64,000 nt of DNA from Nematostella vectensis (GCF_932526225.1 NC_064035.1:21937969-22001968), one strand, 5' to 3'. Shown: positions 22,501 through 29,991, counted from the first letter of the stretch. Notes: a model not told the origin generated them from the sequence alone. Numbers and translations: made by a program.

Positions 22501-23027
22501 AAAAAACTGTTAACACTAGCAGGAAACATGTGCGAATGAGTTTGTTCAACCAGGGCAATTTTTGTCGCAGCCGAACAATCTTCAAAGTCGCTTTTGGCCT
22601 GCTCATGATGCCTCCAAAACTGCTAATGTTCTTGATATTCATAGAATGGATTTACTACCAGGCGACGAGTTGTGCAAAAATATTCCAAGGGAGCATTGTG
22701 ATCAAACGTAAACAAACTCTGCTTTTTCGCGTGAGAAATCCGAGTCTAATTTTGTATGACGTTTGGGTCGCGTTCGGCTTTTTGTTTGATCTCTAGTGCG
22801 AAAGCGATTTACAAGCCATTCGATCGGCCAGGACATTTGGCTGGCTGTTTGTCCCGGCCAGACAAACTTTGTCTTCCTAGTGCCATTAGGCCCTATTTGA
22901 TACTTGTCTAGGTCAATTAAGTATTGTGATAATATGTCTATTTACCATGACCCACCGACGTGTCATTCTCGGCTTTCTGGTTTCCATTTGTTTCAAACGT
23001 AAATTTGTCTTTCTCTGTGGCCGCCAT
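7390..23027 (-). CDS. EIF2B4: Translation initiation factor eIF2B subunit delta (EIF2B4), 14 coding exons
   Basis: eIF2B is the GDP-GTP exchange factor for eIF2; delta is a regulatory-subcomplex subunit that helps sense phosphorylated eIF2alpha. Coding exons, 5' to 3' on the minus strand: 22946-23027, 22373-22437, 21418-21657, 19452-19515, 18343-18431, 18029-18120, 16559-16676, 15794-15870, 15486-15588, 12931-13061, 12654-12766, 10702-10787, 10085-10265, 7390-7598. All junctions have GT-AG and compatible phases; the sum is 1650 nt, 549 residues (human about 523). The start is ATGGCGGCC at 23027. The N-terminal third is charged and low-complexity (K-rich in exons 3-5), as usual. The conserved part begins [10 protein letters not shown] (exon 6) and includes [10 protein letters not shown] (exon 7), [14 protein letters not shown] (exon 9), [13 protein letters not shown] (exon 11), [11 protein letters not shown] and [11 protein letters not shown] (exon 13), and [11 protein letters not shown] with [11 protein letters not shown] (exon 14). 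Reading is intact, so probably functional. Introns are packed with minisatellites and transposons. Confidence 0.96.
7931..9966. repeat. 18-bp minisatellite, about 113 copies, in EIF2B4 intron 13
   Basis: The unit ACCACATAGACCACTAGA and close variants (CAAGA for CTAGA, CCTAGA, AAACAGA) fills about 2 kb. Because 18 is a multiple of 3, several frames stay open; on the minus strand they read as runs of [12 protein letters not shown] hexapeptides, which are chance translations. A higher-order period is visible: the rare variant AACCAAACAGACC recurs at about 8057, 8291 and 8543, 13 to 14 units apart. The array lies wholly in an intron. Confidence 0.97.
10085..10265 (-). CDS. EIF2B4: EIF2B4 coding exon 13
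   Basis: Acceptor TCCCAG|GTGTC, donor TTG|GTGAGT; reads [15 protein letters not shown] and [14 protein letters not shown], the most conserved block of the family. Confidence 0.97.
10702..10787 (-). CDS. EIF2B4: EIF2B4 coding exon 12
   Basis: Acceptor TGTCAG|GAAGA, donor GAG|GTGAGG; reads [20 protein letters not shown]. Confidence 0.95.
11457..12010. mobile_element. Second copy of the CCCATTGAC MITE, right end lost
   Basis: Starts TTAAACCCATTGACTACTGG and follows the copy at 3463-4117 through about 12000, after which similarity ends without the right terminus. Lies in EIF2B4 intron 11. The ORFs inside are shared chance frames. Confidence 0.65.
12419..12470. repeat. GAT microsatellite
   Basis: Imperfect GATGATGAT run in EIF2B4 intron 11. 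Confidence 0.85.
12654..12766 (-). CDS. EIF2B4: EIF2B4 coding exon 11
   Basis: Reads [19 protein letters not shown] then [12 protein letters not shown]. Of two close acceptors (CTGCAG, and GCAAAG five bases later) only CAAAG|CTCT keeps the frame. Donor GAAG|GTATGC. Confidence 0.94.
12931..13061 (-). CDS. EIF2B4: EIF2B4 coding exon 10
   Basis: Acceptor CCACCAG|GCAAA, donor GTG|GTAAGT; reads [16 protein letters not shown] and [11 protein letters not shown]. Confidence 0.95.
13139..13232. repeat. GAT microsatellite
   Basis: Imperfect GATGATGAT run with AT-rich interruptions in EIF2B4 intron 9. Confidence 0.85.
13366..15428. repeat. 33-bp minisatellite split by a transposon (EIF2B4 intron 9)
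   Basis: The unit AATAATACCCCCAAAGGCCC plus ATACATACCTCTC is repeated about 35 times at 14266-15428, with roughly three more divergent copies at 13366-13463. The two parts are separated by the 802-bp element at 13464-14265. The 11-residue periodic ORFs on both strands are chance products of a unit divisible by 3. Confidence 0.95.
13464..14265. mobile_element. 802-bp TIR transposon with 9-bp target duplication, Mutator-like
   Basis: It starts TAGCCTCCCTCGCAGGCG and ends with the inverted form CGCCTGCGAGGGAGGCTA; further inward GGCGTCGCT also pairs. ATACATGCC flanks it exactly on both sides (13455-13463 and 14266-14274), while an uninterrupted unit of the minisatellite has it once, a clear 9-bp target duplication. 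A 9-bp duplication suggests a Mutator-like element, but no transposase is present. A 63-residue ORF (13625-13816, starting [10 protein letters not shown]) is unrecognised and may be captured sequence. Confidence 0.85.
15486..15588 (-). CDS. EIF2B4: EIF2B4 coding exon 9
   Basis: Acceptor TTGCTAG|CTTTC, donor CAG|GTAACT; reads [20 protein letters not shown]. Confidence 0.96.
15598..15720 (-). other. EIF2B4 intron 8 sequence upstream of exon 9
   Basis: The open frame that runs into exon 9 from here is intronic read-through; the acceptor TTGCTAG at 15589-15595 defines the true exon edge. Confidence 0.6.
15794..15870 (-). CDS. EIF2B4: EIF2B4 coding exon 8
   Basis: Acceptor TTAATAG|GTCAT, donor TAAG|GTAAGA; reads [20 protein letters not shown]. 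Confidence 0.94.
16559..16676 (-). CDS. EIF2B4: EIF2B4 coding exon 7
   Basis: Acceptor TTATAG|CCTC, donor AAAG|GTATGAG; reads [15 protein letters not shown] then [13 protein letters not shown]. Confidence 0.95.
16745..16932. repeat. Degenerate minisatellite, unit about 31 bp
   Basis: Four to five copies of a unit containing GTATGTTAGGGGTATTTTTCCCAAT with CCAG, in EIF2B4 intron 6. Confidence 0.85.
17300..17995 (-). mobile_element. L1/Tx1-like LINE fragment, C-terminal RT region
   Basis: The minus-strand frame ending at 17741 reads [24 protein letters not shown] and [15 protein letters not shown]. The order WN.R.K.K.....[11 protein letters not shown] is characteristic of the region after the RT domain in L1-type LINEs. 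Downstream the frame is broken by stops. It lies in intron 6 in the same orientation as EIF2B4. Remnant. Confidence 0.7.
18029..18120 (-). CDS. EIF2B4: EIF2B4 coding exon 6
   Basis: Acceptor TATCAG|GTACC, donor TCAG|GTAATG; reads [20 protein letters not shown], the start of the conserved domain. Confidence 0.93.
18138..18196. repeat. CATAC/CTTAC short tandem repeat
   Basis: About ten copies of a 5-bp unit (CATAC, CTTAC, CGTAC variants) in EIF2B4 intron 5, next to the exon 6 acceptor. Confidence 0.8.
18343..18431 (-). CDS. EIF2B4: EIF2B4 coding exon 5
   Basis: Acceptor TTTTAG|GTCAC, donor CAG|GTGAGT; includes [17 protein letters not shown], close to the family pattern DDPKVQKKLAKRL. Confidence 0.92.
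18455..18858. repeat. 22-bp minisatellite split by a MITE (EIF2B4 intron 4)
   Basis: The unit AACCCTAACCATCATGTGATAC is repeated about nine times before 18656 and about twice after 18819, with the MITE below between. Confidence 0.9.
18656..18819. mobile_element. 164-bp MITE with CAG...CTG ends
   Basis: Begins CAGGGGTTTCATTA and ends TAATGAAAGCACTG, imperfect inverted termini. ATGTGA flanks both sides (18650-18655 and 18820-18825) and occurs once per unit of the host minisatellite, supporting a 6-bp duplication. CAG ends suggest the hAT group; this is inference. Confidence 0.7.
19015..19451. repeat. 51-bp minisatellite abutting the EIF2B4 exon 4 splice donor
   Basis: The unit GAATTCTGAACAGCTGTTTT plus ACAGACCCTTTGGCCAGAGG plus TTAACAGATAT is repeated about 8.5 times. 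Some units have CTGTCTACATACAG, similar to the real donor sequence CTGTCTACATAC|CCTC at the array edge. Confidence 0.93.
19452..19515 (-). CDS. EIF2B4: EIF2B4 coding exon 4
   Basis: Acceptor TTATAG|GAAGC, donor GAGG|GTATGT; reads [15 protein letters not shown]. The donor lies against a 51-bp minisatellite that begins in the intron immediately downstream. Confidence 0.9.
19549..19597. repeat. Perfect 22-bp hairpin palindrome
   Basis: TTAACCAGCAATAACATGTTT is followed within a few bases by its exact inverted copy, with a three-base loop AAT between arms of at least 22 bp. Located in EIF2B4 intron 3. It could fold in RNA or extrude as a cruciform; the loop is short for a typical microRNA precursor. 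Confidence 0.85.
19900..19978 (+). repeat. tRNA-like fragment, possible SINE
   Basis: CCAGGTTCAATCCCTGG contains a perfect pol III B box (GGTTCAATCC) inside a 4-bp T-arm-like stem, and is followed by a T run (about 19970) that could end pol III transcription. Upstream, ACTAGGTGGTATAACTGG and ACTAGGTGGTGGCTCC resemble degraded A-box or internal tRNA sequence. No full cloverleaf. Intron 3 of EIF2B4. Confidence 0.35.
20141..21144. mobile_element. 1004-bp TIR transposon with 9-bp target duplication, Mutator-like
   Basis: Inverted termini of about 85 bp: the left starts TAGTCTCCTTCGCAGCCCC and the right ends as its near-complement. Both contain CTCCCCGCCC and AACTACATTCCTTTCCC. CTAACAACT flanks it exactly (20132-20140 and 21145-21153). 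The termini share TAGYCTCCYTCGCAG with the element at 13464-14265, so the two probably belong to one group. The interior encodes a zinc-domain-like fragment (next entry). In EIF2B4 intron 3. Confidence 0.85.
20527..20770 (+). pseudogene. Zinc-domain-like coding fragment inside the TIR element
   Basis: The frame reads [19 protein letters not shown], then [13 protein letters not shown]. The pattern VCKPCY..WQRF followed by a basic linker resembles the second half of ZAD-like zinc domains found in many cnidarian proteins (CxxC ... VCRxCYxxL). The first CxxC is absent. It could be captured host sequence or a remnant of the element's own protein. No start or splice signals were established. Confidence 0.35.
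21418..21657 (-). CDS. EIF2B4: EIF2B4 coding exon 3
   Basis: Acceptor CTTACAG|TCAGGG, donor CCAG|GTAATT. 80 codons, K/Q-rich basic segment ending [14 protein letters not shown], matching the charged N-terminal region of the delta subunit. Confidence 0.9.
21815..22185. repeat. 35-bp minisatellite, about 10 copies (EIF2B4 intron 2)
   Basis: The unit GGAATAGTTATCCACTGGAT plus ATAACCCCTATCTAG is repeated with small length changes. Confidence 0.93.
22373..22437 (-). CDS. EIF2B4: EIF2B4 coding exon 2
   Basis: Acceptor TTTTCAG|ATCG, donor CCA|GTAAGT; reads [21 protein letters not shown] after a split codon. Confidence 0.85.
22946..23027 (-). CDS. EIF2B4: EIF2B4 coding exon 1
   Basis: Starts at ATGGCGGCCAC and reads [15 protein letters not shown] ... 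TSVGH plus one base; donor G|GTAAATAG. The upstream context AATATGGCGG has no other in-frame ATG nearby. Confidence 0.85.
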
Positions 23028-23167
23028 ATTGAGGGAAACAATTTTTGCCACGGGCGGAGAGGGAAGTGCGCCCGAGATATATTTTTCGGGACAGCGGATG
23101 GTTAATCAATTATTGGGACTACAGGCCTCCGACGTTTAATGCAACAACTCAATAAAAGTTAAGAACT
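23028..23167 (-). promoter_or_regulatory. EIF2B4: Presumed EIF2B4 5' flank
   Basis: Sequence immediately upstream of the start codon, GC-richer just above the ATG (CCGCCCGTGGC on the minus strand). No TATA box was recognised; assigned by position only. Confidence 0.4.
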
Positions 23168-23316
23168 CAGCGGCGTAGCCAGGATTTTTAACAGGAGGGG
23201 GCCAAAAGGGACTTTCAAGGCATTTTTCGCAGTATTTCAGATAATGTCTCATACATTTACTGCATATTTTTTTTGCTGCTAAAAGGGGGGGGCCCACCCC
23301 CCCTGGCTACCCCCTG
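23168..23316. mobile_element. 149-bp MITE, GGCGTAGCCAGG termini, 5-bp target duplication
   Basis: Starts CAGCGGCGTAGCCAGGATTT and ends with GGCTACCCCCTG. GAACT flanks both sides (23163-23167 and 23317-23321). A second copy at 33513-33672 has the same termini and a different 5-bp duplication. CAG ends with 5-bp duplications fit the hAT5 type. Confidence 0.8.
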
Positions 23317-23497
23317 GAACTATAGCTGAATGTAAAGGAAATTAAACATTGTAGTACTATATTGCAATGTATCTTCTTAGGACCTCTTATCTAATAAATA
23401 AATCATTCTATTATTTCGTAAATCGAATTGATAAGGTCGGAAGCCTCAGAACGAGCGGTCGGAAATTTTATTAAAAGAAGGCTGAGAGAAATAAGTA

Positions 23498-23722
23498 ATG
23501 GGGGGTTTTTGTGTAAAAAGTGTAAGAGTGTATGGGATGTATATTTATATGAGACGGTCGGTGTATTGTAGGTGTTTGCGTAAGGGAGGACTGCGGTATG
23601 ATGAAAGATATACAGATAACGAGTGTTATTTGGTTAAAGAGGGTATGATAGAGGCTGTATTGATAGAGATATATGAATCATATGGATTATTATGTGATAA
23701 AAAATGTAAGGTCAAAAAATAA
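23498..23722 (+). CDS. Unrecognised 75-codon ORF
   Basis: The frame reads MGGFCVKSVRVYGMYIYMRR and continues Y/C/E/K-rich to a stop. The region is unusual in having almost no C on the plus strand. No family recognised; it may be chance in T/G/A-rich sequence. Confidence 0.12.
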   Translation: MGGFCVKSVRVYGMYIYMRRSVYCRCLRKGGLRYDERYTDNECYLVKEGMIEAVLIEIYESYGLLCDKKCKVKK

Positions 23723-23763
23723 GTAGGAATTATCGTTTATAATAAAGGGTTAAGCGTGTGATG

Positions 23764-24048
23764 GGGGGACGTTGAGTATTGCGGCATTGGCCCTTTTTTG
23801 CACGAGATTGCGGTAAAAGAGCAAAAACATGCGGTGATGCATTTTCAATGGTATTGGATGGTATTTCAAAACACTGCGATATGCGAGATTTTGCTTTTTA
23901 AACGACTGTATTGCGGTAAAAAAATATTACGGTGTTGCGGTGTAACGGAGTGTCGCGCATGCTATTCAAAACCTCGTCCTTCTGTGTGGTATCCGATATT
24001 TTCCAAAATTTTGGCGGTATTGCGGTAATTAGACCCCCCAACGTCCCC
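23764..24048. mobile_element. 285-bp MITE with GGGGGGACGTTG termini
   Basis: Left end GGGGGGACGTTG and right end CAACGTCCCCCC are exact inverted copies; inside, TTGCGGCATTGG and GCGGTATTGCGG occur toward the two ends. The target duplication is not clear. Confidence 0.65.
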
Positions 24049-24403
24049 CCTAAGATCAAGTGTGGATAAATAGTTGTTTATGATGGTTTAATACTAAGGT
24101 CCGTGTGATGGATGGCGACGTGGAGGCTGTCACCACAATATCGGCAGATAACGCAGGAAGGGTAGAGAATGTTGTGTGGAGAACGTGGTAAGGACGACTA
24201 AATAGTAGGCTCGGTTTCCAGCCGTAGTTTCGCCGCGCTCTGCTCCTCCACTGACGGCTGGGCGCGCGGTGGCACCATGTCCGTGACGTCACACTTACCA
24301 CCGGGGGTATCAATGCTTCCCGCCAATTCAGAGGCGCGCGCGCGCAAGCGTAAATTTGTTTATGGCGGGGAAAAAATGTTTCAAATAAAGTGAAATTGTT
24401 ACA
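24049..24403. other. Non-coding, nothing recognised
   Basis: GC-rich patch with a (GC)n run at about 24332-24343; no gene supported. Confidence 0.4.
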
Positions 24404-25579
24404 TTAAACTCATCAACACTAGATGAGTTGGCGGGTGGGTGCCCAATGGAGATTGCTGCGCTCGGTAACCATGGCAACCATGTCACCGTCCCAACTGTTC
24501 TCCATGGTGCTTGGAGAGAGGAGACATGGGAGACATGGACCCTCCCACCAAAATGACCCAAGCACCCACCACTACTACCTATTTACCCCCCCCCCCCCCC
24601 CACACACACACACCCTACCAACCCATAATACCAGATCGAATAAGTTAAGAGCTCACTAACGGTTTAATAGCCCTATACGGTTACAAAGCTGTGCAAGCTA
24701 AAGTACTGCCGCTACACCACAGACGCTAAACGGCGCGACGCCCCAACTAGAGCACTGGCCGGAGTGCGAATATACAATTGATACGCCCCACTTCTCCACC
24801 GTCCCAAAGTCCGGATCAAATGATCTGGAATCCCATTCTGGGCCGCTACTGAGGCCGCACCTATCCGGAAACTATGGCTGGAGAAGTTTCCTGGGATACC
24901 AGCTGCCGCGACTATCGAGCGCAGCCATGTCGTCAGCTTTGCACGTGTTAACGGTCGGCTATCCTGGAACTGAAAGAGAGGGCCCTGAATATCCCCACTA
25001 CGGATTATATAAGTCGAGAGAGCGTCGACAGCCCACAGCGGGTAAGTACCCCGGCCGATGTGGATATAACAGCCCTTGCGGAAGGGATCCCTCTTAGAAG
25101 CTTTTATCCACACCCTCACACAAGAGGGGTTAGAGCGTTCGTCGAAAGCCAAGTCGGACAACTGAAGATGGAGCGCCGGACTAAAGCTTTTTGCATTGGG
25201 GGCCGTGAACTCAGCCGATCTTAGAAAACCAAAGTAAGCCAGATTACACGCCGCCCAGAACATGGCATGATCAAGGAGAGCCAGGTCTAAGGAACGAAAG
25301 ATCACTAACATGATGTCGTAGGATACCGGCAAGCGCTGTGGTGAGCCAGAGGGACCCTGCGAGCGCTTAATCCCCCGCACTATACTCTGAAGCCGCTCGC
25401 AATTAGAAAGAGGGTCCGCATGTTCAGATTCGATGTGTAGCGAGTGCACCGCAGATAGATACACTTTAATGGATGGGTACCGAATCGACGCTGCCAAATG
25501 AGTTACGAATAGGCAGAGTGTCCACTCATCTACTGGGCACGGGGAACCTGTCGAGTGAAACCTTTCGAGTTGCTGACAA
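24404..25579 (-). mobile_element. Internally deleted DIRS/Ngaro-like copy (recombinase plus 3' end)
   Basis: Nearly identical to 25901-27066 of the neighbouring full element: a 3' region beginning TTAAACTCATCAACAC, a C-run and CACACA tract, then the tyrosine-recombinase frame. Similarity stops exactly at AAAATG|GAGATTGC (25579-25580), where the sequence jumps to material also found in the 3' region (CCAATGGAGATTGC). The shared AATG at the joint points to a microhomology deletion that removed Gag, RT and the recombinase start. Confidence 0.85.
24712..25579 (-). pseudogene. Tyrosine recombinase, N-terminally truncated copy
   Basis: The open frame keeps the catalytic region (R in FGFLRSAEF, HSFR, Y in AYQLYIRTP) and is almost identical to the full copy at 26196-27209, but its first roughly 50 codons were replaced at the deletion joint near 25579. 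Confidence 0.85.
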
Positions 25580-25703
25580 AATGGAGATTGCTGCGCTCGG
25601 TAACCATGGCAACCATGTCACCGTCCCACACTGGGCACCCGTCACACTGATAAGCAGTGGAATACTAAGTAACTATATACCTATTAGGGATGGGAGGGGA
25701 GGG
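25580..25703 (-). repeat. 3' terminal segment between the two DIRS-like copies
   Basis: Contains GGAGATTGCTGCGCTCGG and ACCATGGCAACCATGTCACC shared with the 3' regions at about 24448 and 25943, followed by unique sequence up to repeat A. It may represent the B2 part of a split direct repeat. Confidence 0.5.
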
Positions 25704-25900
25704 AAATCGCTTCCTACGTCTTAGCTCGAAACGACGTTTGATCAGAGAGGATTTGCCGCTTGGTGCAAAGCTACCCTTCGAAAGCATACCGCTGCACCAC
25801 GCGCGCCGGCGCAGGTCACGTACGCATAACCTCTAGATATCTGAGACGCTGCCCTGTGTTGTGAGTCTAACCTTGCCTAAATGGGAGCATTTAGCCTCAT
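25704..25900 (-). repeat. Repeat A2 of the DIRS/Ngaro-like element
   Basis: 197 bp, about 95 percent identical by eye to 30032-30228, same orientation. Contains ACCGCTGCACCACGCGCGCC, which on the minus strand has a tRNA-like TGGTGCAGCGGT. Confidence 0.9.
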
Positions 25901-26195
25901 TTAAACTCATCAACACTAGATGAGTTGGCGGGTGGGTGCCCAATGGAGATTGCTGCGCTCGGTAACCATGGCAACCATGTCACCGTCCCAACTGTTCTCC
26001 AAGGTGCTTTGAGAGAGGAGACATGGACCCTCCCACCAAAATGACCCAAGCACCCACCACTACTACGTATCTACCCCCCCCCCCCACACACACACACCCT
26101 ACCAACCCAAAATACCAGATCGAATAAGTTAAGAGCTCACTAACGGTTTAATAGCCCTATACGGTTACAAAGCTGTGCAAACTAAAGTACTGCCG
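25901..26195 (-). repeat. 3' region B1 of the DIRS/Ngaro-like element
   Basis: Shared with 24404-24711 in the deleted copy and partly with 25580-25625. Holds a C-run plus CACACA tract and, on the minus strand, TGTGGTGTAGCGGCAG, or TGCGGTGTAGCGGCAG here, similar to the tRNA-like segment of repeat A. Confidence 0.7.
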
Positions 26196-27209
26196 CTACA
26201 CCGCAGACGCTAAACGGCGCGACGCCCCAACTAGAGCACTGGCCGGAGTGCGAATATACAATTGATACGCCCCACTTCTCCACCGTCCCAAAGTCCGGAT
26301 CAAATGATCTGGAATCCCATTCTGGGCCGCTACTGAGGCCGCACCTATCCGGAAACTATGGCTGGAGAAGTTTCCTGGGATACCAGCTGCCGCGACTATC
26401 GAGCGCAGCCATGTCGTCAGCTTTGCACGTGTTAACGGTCGGCTATCCTGGAACTGAAAGAGAGGGCCCTGAATATCCCCGCTACGGATTATATAAGTCG
26501 AGAGAGCGTCGACAGCACACAGCGGGTAAGTACCCCGGCCGATGTGGATATAACAGCCCTTGCGGAAGGGATCCGTCTTAGAAGCTTTTATCCACACCCT
26601 CACACAAGAGGGGTTAGAGCGTTCGTCGAAAGCCAAGTCGGACAACTGAAGATGGAGCACCGGACTAAAGCTTTTCGCATTGGGGACCGTGAACTCAGCC
26701 GATCTTAGAAAACCAAAGTAAGCCAGATTACACGCCGCCCAGAACATGGCATGATCAAGGAGAGCCAGGTCTAAGGAACGAAAGATCACTAACATGATGT
26801 CGTAGGATACCGGCAAGCGCTGTGGTGAGCCAGAGGGACCCTGCGAGCGCTTAATCCCCCGCACTATACTCTGAAGCCGCTCGCAATTAGAAAGAGGGTT
26901 CGCATGTTCAGATTCGATGTGTGGCGAGCGCACTGCAGATAGATAGACTTTAATGGATGGGTACCGAATCGACGCTGCCAAATGAGTTACGAATAGGCAG
27001 AGTGTCCACTCATCTACTGGGCACGGGGAACCTGTCGAGTGAAACCTTCCGAGTTGCTGACAAAATGTCAAAAACTTGCGTTGCTCGGACGAGTAAGTAC
27101 GCCGCGTGGACGGTGCTAAGCCTTCCAACAGGTACGTTCTGCAGCGGAGTTCTAGTGACGAGGGGTCAGCTCGCGAAGCAGTTGGGGTGGAATTGGAGTC
27201 GGATGGCAC
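26196..27209 (-). CDS. Tyrosine recombinase (integrase) of DIRS/Ngaro-like element
   Basis: 337 residues, intact. A helical N-terminal SAM-like region includes LEGLAPSTRRTYSSEQRKF and TLCLFVTHLAASIRYPSIKVYLSAV. The catalytic domain shows Arg in FGFLRSAEF, H-x-x-R as HSFR (residue about 284), GRW about 22 residues later, and the nucleophile Tyr in AYQLYIRTP (about 315-318). These are the R-H-R-(W)-Y residues of the tyrosine recombinase family, which inserts circular cDNA by strand exchange. The start codon overlaps the RNase H frame by 58 bp. A second nearly identical truncated copy lies at 24712-25579. Confidence 0.92.
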   Translation of the reverse strand: MPSDSNSTPTASRADPSSLELRCRTYLLEGLAPSTRRTYSSEQRKFLTFCQQLGRFHSTGSPCPVDEWTLCLFVTHLAASIRYPSIKVYLSAVRSPHIESEHANPLSNCERLQSIVRGIKRSQGPSGSPQRLPVSYDIMLVIFRSLDLALLDHAMFWAACNLAYFGFLRSAEFTVPNAKSFSPVLHLQLSDLAFDERSNPSCVRVWIKASKTDPFRKGCYIHIGRGTYPLCAVDALSTYIIRSGDIQGPLFQFQDSRPLTRAKLTTWLRSIVAAAGIPGNFSSHSFRIGAASVAAQNGIPDHLIRTLGRWRSGAYQLYIRTPASALVGASRRLASAV

Positions 27210-28676
27210 TCCGCGTACGGGGCCGCTCGCCTGAACTTCTGGTAACGAAAACGGGACAATGCGTCAGCAATCTGATTGTGGCGCCCCGGGATATGAACGG
27301 AGGAAAAGAAGAAATTGAACATTGCCGCTGCAAATAGGAGACTGCGCAACAGATGCATCAACTCAGGTACTTTCGATGTGCGGGAGTTGAGTAACCCGAC
27401 CACCGCCTCGTTATCGCATTGGAACAGTACATGACCTCGAAGCCATCCGTGACCCCACACGTGCGCGGCCACGACCACCGGGAACAGCTCCTTGTATGCA
27501 ATAGAACGCGCTATCTGATCTGTTCCCACCGACCGTTGAACCATGCCCCGCGATAATGCGCCCCATAACCAATCGCCCCCACGGCATCCGAGGTCACAAC
27601 GATATTCGCCTCCACCTGTAATCCAGGAAATAACCAGAAACTCACACCATTCCACACGGAAAGGAAATTATGCCACCACGCTAAGTCAAGCCGAAATTCC
27701 GCGCTCAAACGAATTGGGTGATCCCGATGGCGGAAGCAGCATGAGAGGTCGATGATACGCCGAAGAAAAGTACGGCCCGGCCATACTACTTTAGCCGCAT
27801 GGTAAAGGTGGCCTATCAGCGGTTGCGGGTGGCCCACTTGCATTTCCGCCATGTCGAGACGAGACCGCGGAGAGCCGACAACTTATCGGCCGGTAGGCGT
27901 GCAATTTGGGAAGTTGAATTTAGCTCTATGCCTAGTACAGTGATCGTGGTGGCGGCTAGAATAAAATCGTCGAGGTAATGTACCAGGGGGCGCACATTAT
28001 GATAATTGATGAGAATCCACTCGACCATGTTCGCGACGCAGTTGAAAATATAAGGCGCTGACCGAAGACCGAACGCCAAAGTCAAATCAACATAAAAATC
28101 GCCTCGCCATTTCATACCTAGCAGATACCGATCGGAAGGGTGAACCGGAATGTTGCGATAAGCCGCCTCCACATCGAATTTTGCGATCTGAGCTCCGGGC
28201 CCGAACTGCGCGACCATTTGAATGATCTCGTCCATGCGCACATATTGCGAGGAAAACGCTGCTGCATCGATACCATCGTTAACGCTACAACCCGCCGGGG
28301 CGGACAAGTCAACTATTAATCTCCACTTCCCCGGCTGACCCGCCTTAGGAATCACTCCGAATCCGCTGGTGTGGAGGCGCGGTAACGGCGCGCACCGGAA
28401 AGGGCCTGCCACCCTACCTAATCTGACCACGTTGGCCAAATATTCGTCGATAACCTGAGGATTTTTGCGCGCAGAAAGCTTGTTGTCGCGCGCCGATTTG
28501 AGCGGGGTAGTACCCTTAAATCCCAGTTTAAAGCCCTCGCGGATCCCTGTCATGACGTACTCGACGCATTCCTGTTGTGGGTGATACGCCAGTTCCCGAG
28601 CGAAGGCCTCTGGGCTTAAAGGCGATACCTGGGACACGGGAGGGAGACCATGCAACGCTATGAATAGAAAGAACAA
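27152..28676 (-). pseudogene. Reverse transcriptase - RNase H polyprotein, two frameshifts
   Basis: First frame (28676-27816): RLHTSGFGVIPK, WRLIVDLSAP, AKFDVEAAYRNIPVHP, LTLAFGLRSAPYIFN and the catalytic YLDD in LVHYLDDFILA. A frame change near 27840-27850 leads to the connection segment (PLIGHLYHAAKVV, PGRTFLRRIIDL) and the RNase H start (VVTSDAVGAIGYGA). A second change near 27515-27530, apparently a 5-bp duplication of CAGAT, leads to the rest of RNase H: AYKELFPVV, CDNEAVVGLLNS, GRHNQIADALSR. RNase H Asp and Glu residues are present. Every domain is intact apart from the two shifts, so decay is recent, or the shifts may be assembly errors. Confidence 0.88.
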
Positions 28677-28991
28677 CCTAAGCTACCATCCCCCAAGTAT
28701 AGGTACTATATGTACGTAATCTGTATAAAGAACGAAGAAAGTAGAGGGGTCAGGCGTCTGCCTAGGAAGGGGAGGGGGTGAGACATAACAAACAGCAACC
28801 ATGACAAGTACTCTAGTTTATAAGCTTACAAGAACCCTCGTATACACAACTGCCATACAACAACCTGCTGAGGTGCAAGAATAGGCGCATAAGATATTAA
28901 GTAAAAGTACCATAACTAGTAGACTACTGTCTCTAAAACAGTCAACAAACCCTACAAGGGTTTGACGATCCTGCTGCCGCCCTGGGCCATC
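28677..28991. other. Spacer between Gag and RT frames
   Basis: No ORF supported; part of the DIRS/Ngaro-like element. Confidence 0.5.
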
Positions 28992-29991
28992 TCAGGCCCA
29001 CCGCGTGCGCGACTTCTTTCCAGGTAGTGGCTCTGGAGACGACGCCTTGCGCTTTTGCTCTGCGCTCGACGGGCACTCGCGCACCGGATGGTTCCCGTCG
29101 CAGTAAGTGCACTGGTGGGTGTAGCGGCACCCCGGGAAGTAACACCTGGCGAAATTCCACAAGCGACATGCTTCCAAATTGTAGGGCGACCCCTACCGGC
29201 TTCCGGGCGGGCTAACGCTCCCGCTGCGCAAACGTTATTTATCTGCGGGTGAAGTTGGGACCAATCGGTCAGCTTGGCCGCGGCCGCGTGCTCGCGAAAC
29301 GCCCTATCGTAATTCAGCCATACGCGACCGGCGAACTGGCGATAAGTGCGCAAAATCCTAACTTGTACAGCAGTAAACCCCGATTTCTCTGAAGGAACTG
29401 AGAGCAAAGGATCAGGGCATAGATTAAAAACGCCTCACACCACGCCCCAATATCCTCGATGGCCCGCCGAGGTCTCTTATTTGGCGTCGTAAGTACAAGA
29501 TTGCCGTTCATAAAGAGCTGCGGCTCCAAGTTTGCCTCTCGCAGGTTTGAAGTCAAAAGCTCGCTAAGCTCCACGAACCGCCCGCCCACAATTGATGATA
29601 CCAGTTTTGCAGGGACTGGCGAGAAACCAGGTGCCACAATAAACGGCTCTCCGACCGCCAGAGAATGCATCATCATGGGCGCCATGGCCGTCAAGTCAAC
29701 GCTGCCCGAGGAGACCGATAACGGGAGAGCAGCACTCAAACCCGCCACACCGGACGGCGCCGACGCGATAGAGAAAGTGTTGACGGTATCTGGCAACACA
29801 CCTGGCGTTACGGGAGTCGCCCTGGTACCTGACGCCGGAAAATCCCCGCCGACCCCGTTTTCGTCTCGTCCTGGACTCGATGTTATTGGTTTTTCACTGC
29901 TCGCCGCCGGAAATTGGGCAAAAGAGCGAATCTCCTCCTTCATCACCTCCCGGATAGCTTCCATGAACTCGGTCGAAGGCCTGTCCGCCAT
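28992..29991 (-). pseudogene. Gag-like protein of the DIRS/Ngaro-like element, frameshifted
   Basis: N-terminal frame (29991 to about 29410): starts MADRPSTEFMEAIREVMKEE, a Ser/Pro/Ala-rich linker, then LVSSIVGGRFVELSELL and IEDIGAWCEAFLIY. After a shift near 29400 the frame reads FTAVQVRILRTYRQFAG, VWLNYDRAFREHAAA. A second shift near 29180 gives the zinc region CRLWNFARCYFPGCRYTHQC then CDGNHPVREC and a basic tail. This C/H pattern is typical of DIRS-type Gag proteins. Two shifts make it a pseudogene unless they are sequencing errors. Confidence 0.8.

Noticed and set aside
26957-27337. Plus-strand ORF of 126 residues and similar in 27.5-30.05 kb
   Set aside because: Antisense to the recombinase, RT and Gag frames, which carry clear motifs on the minus strand.
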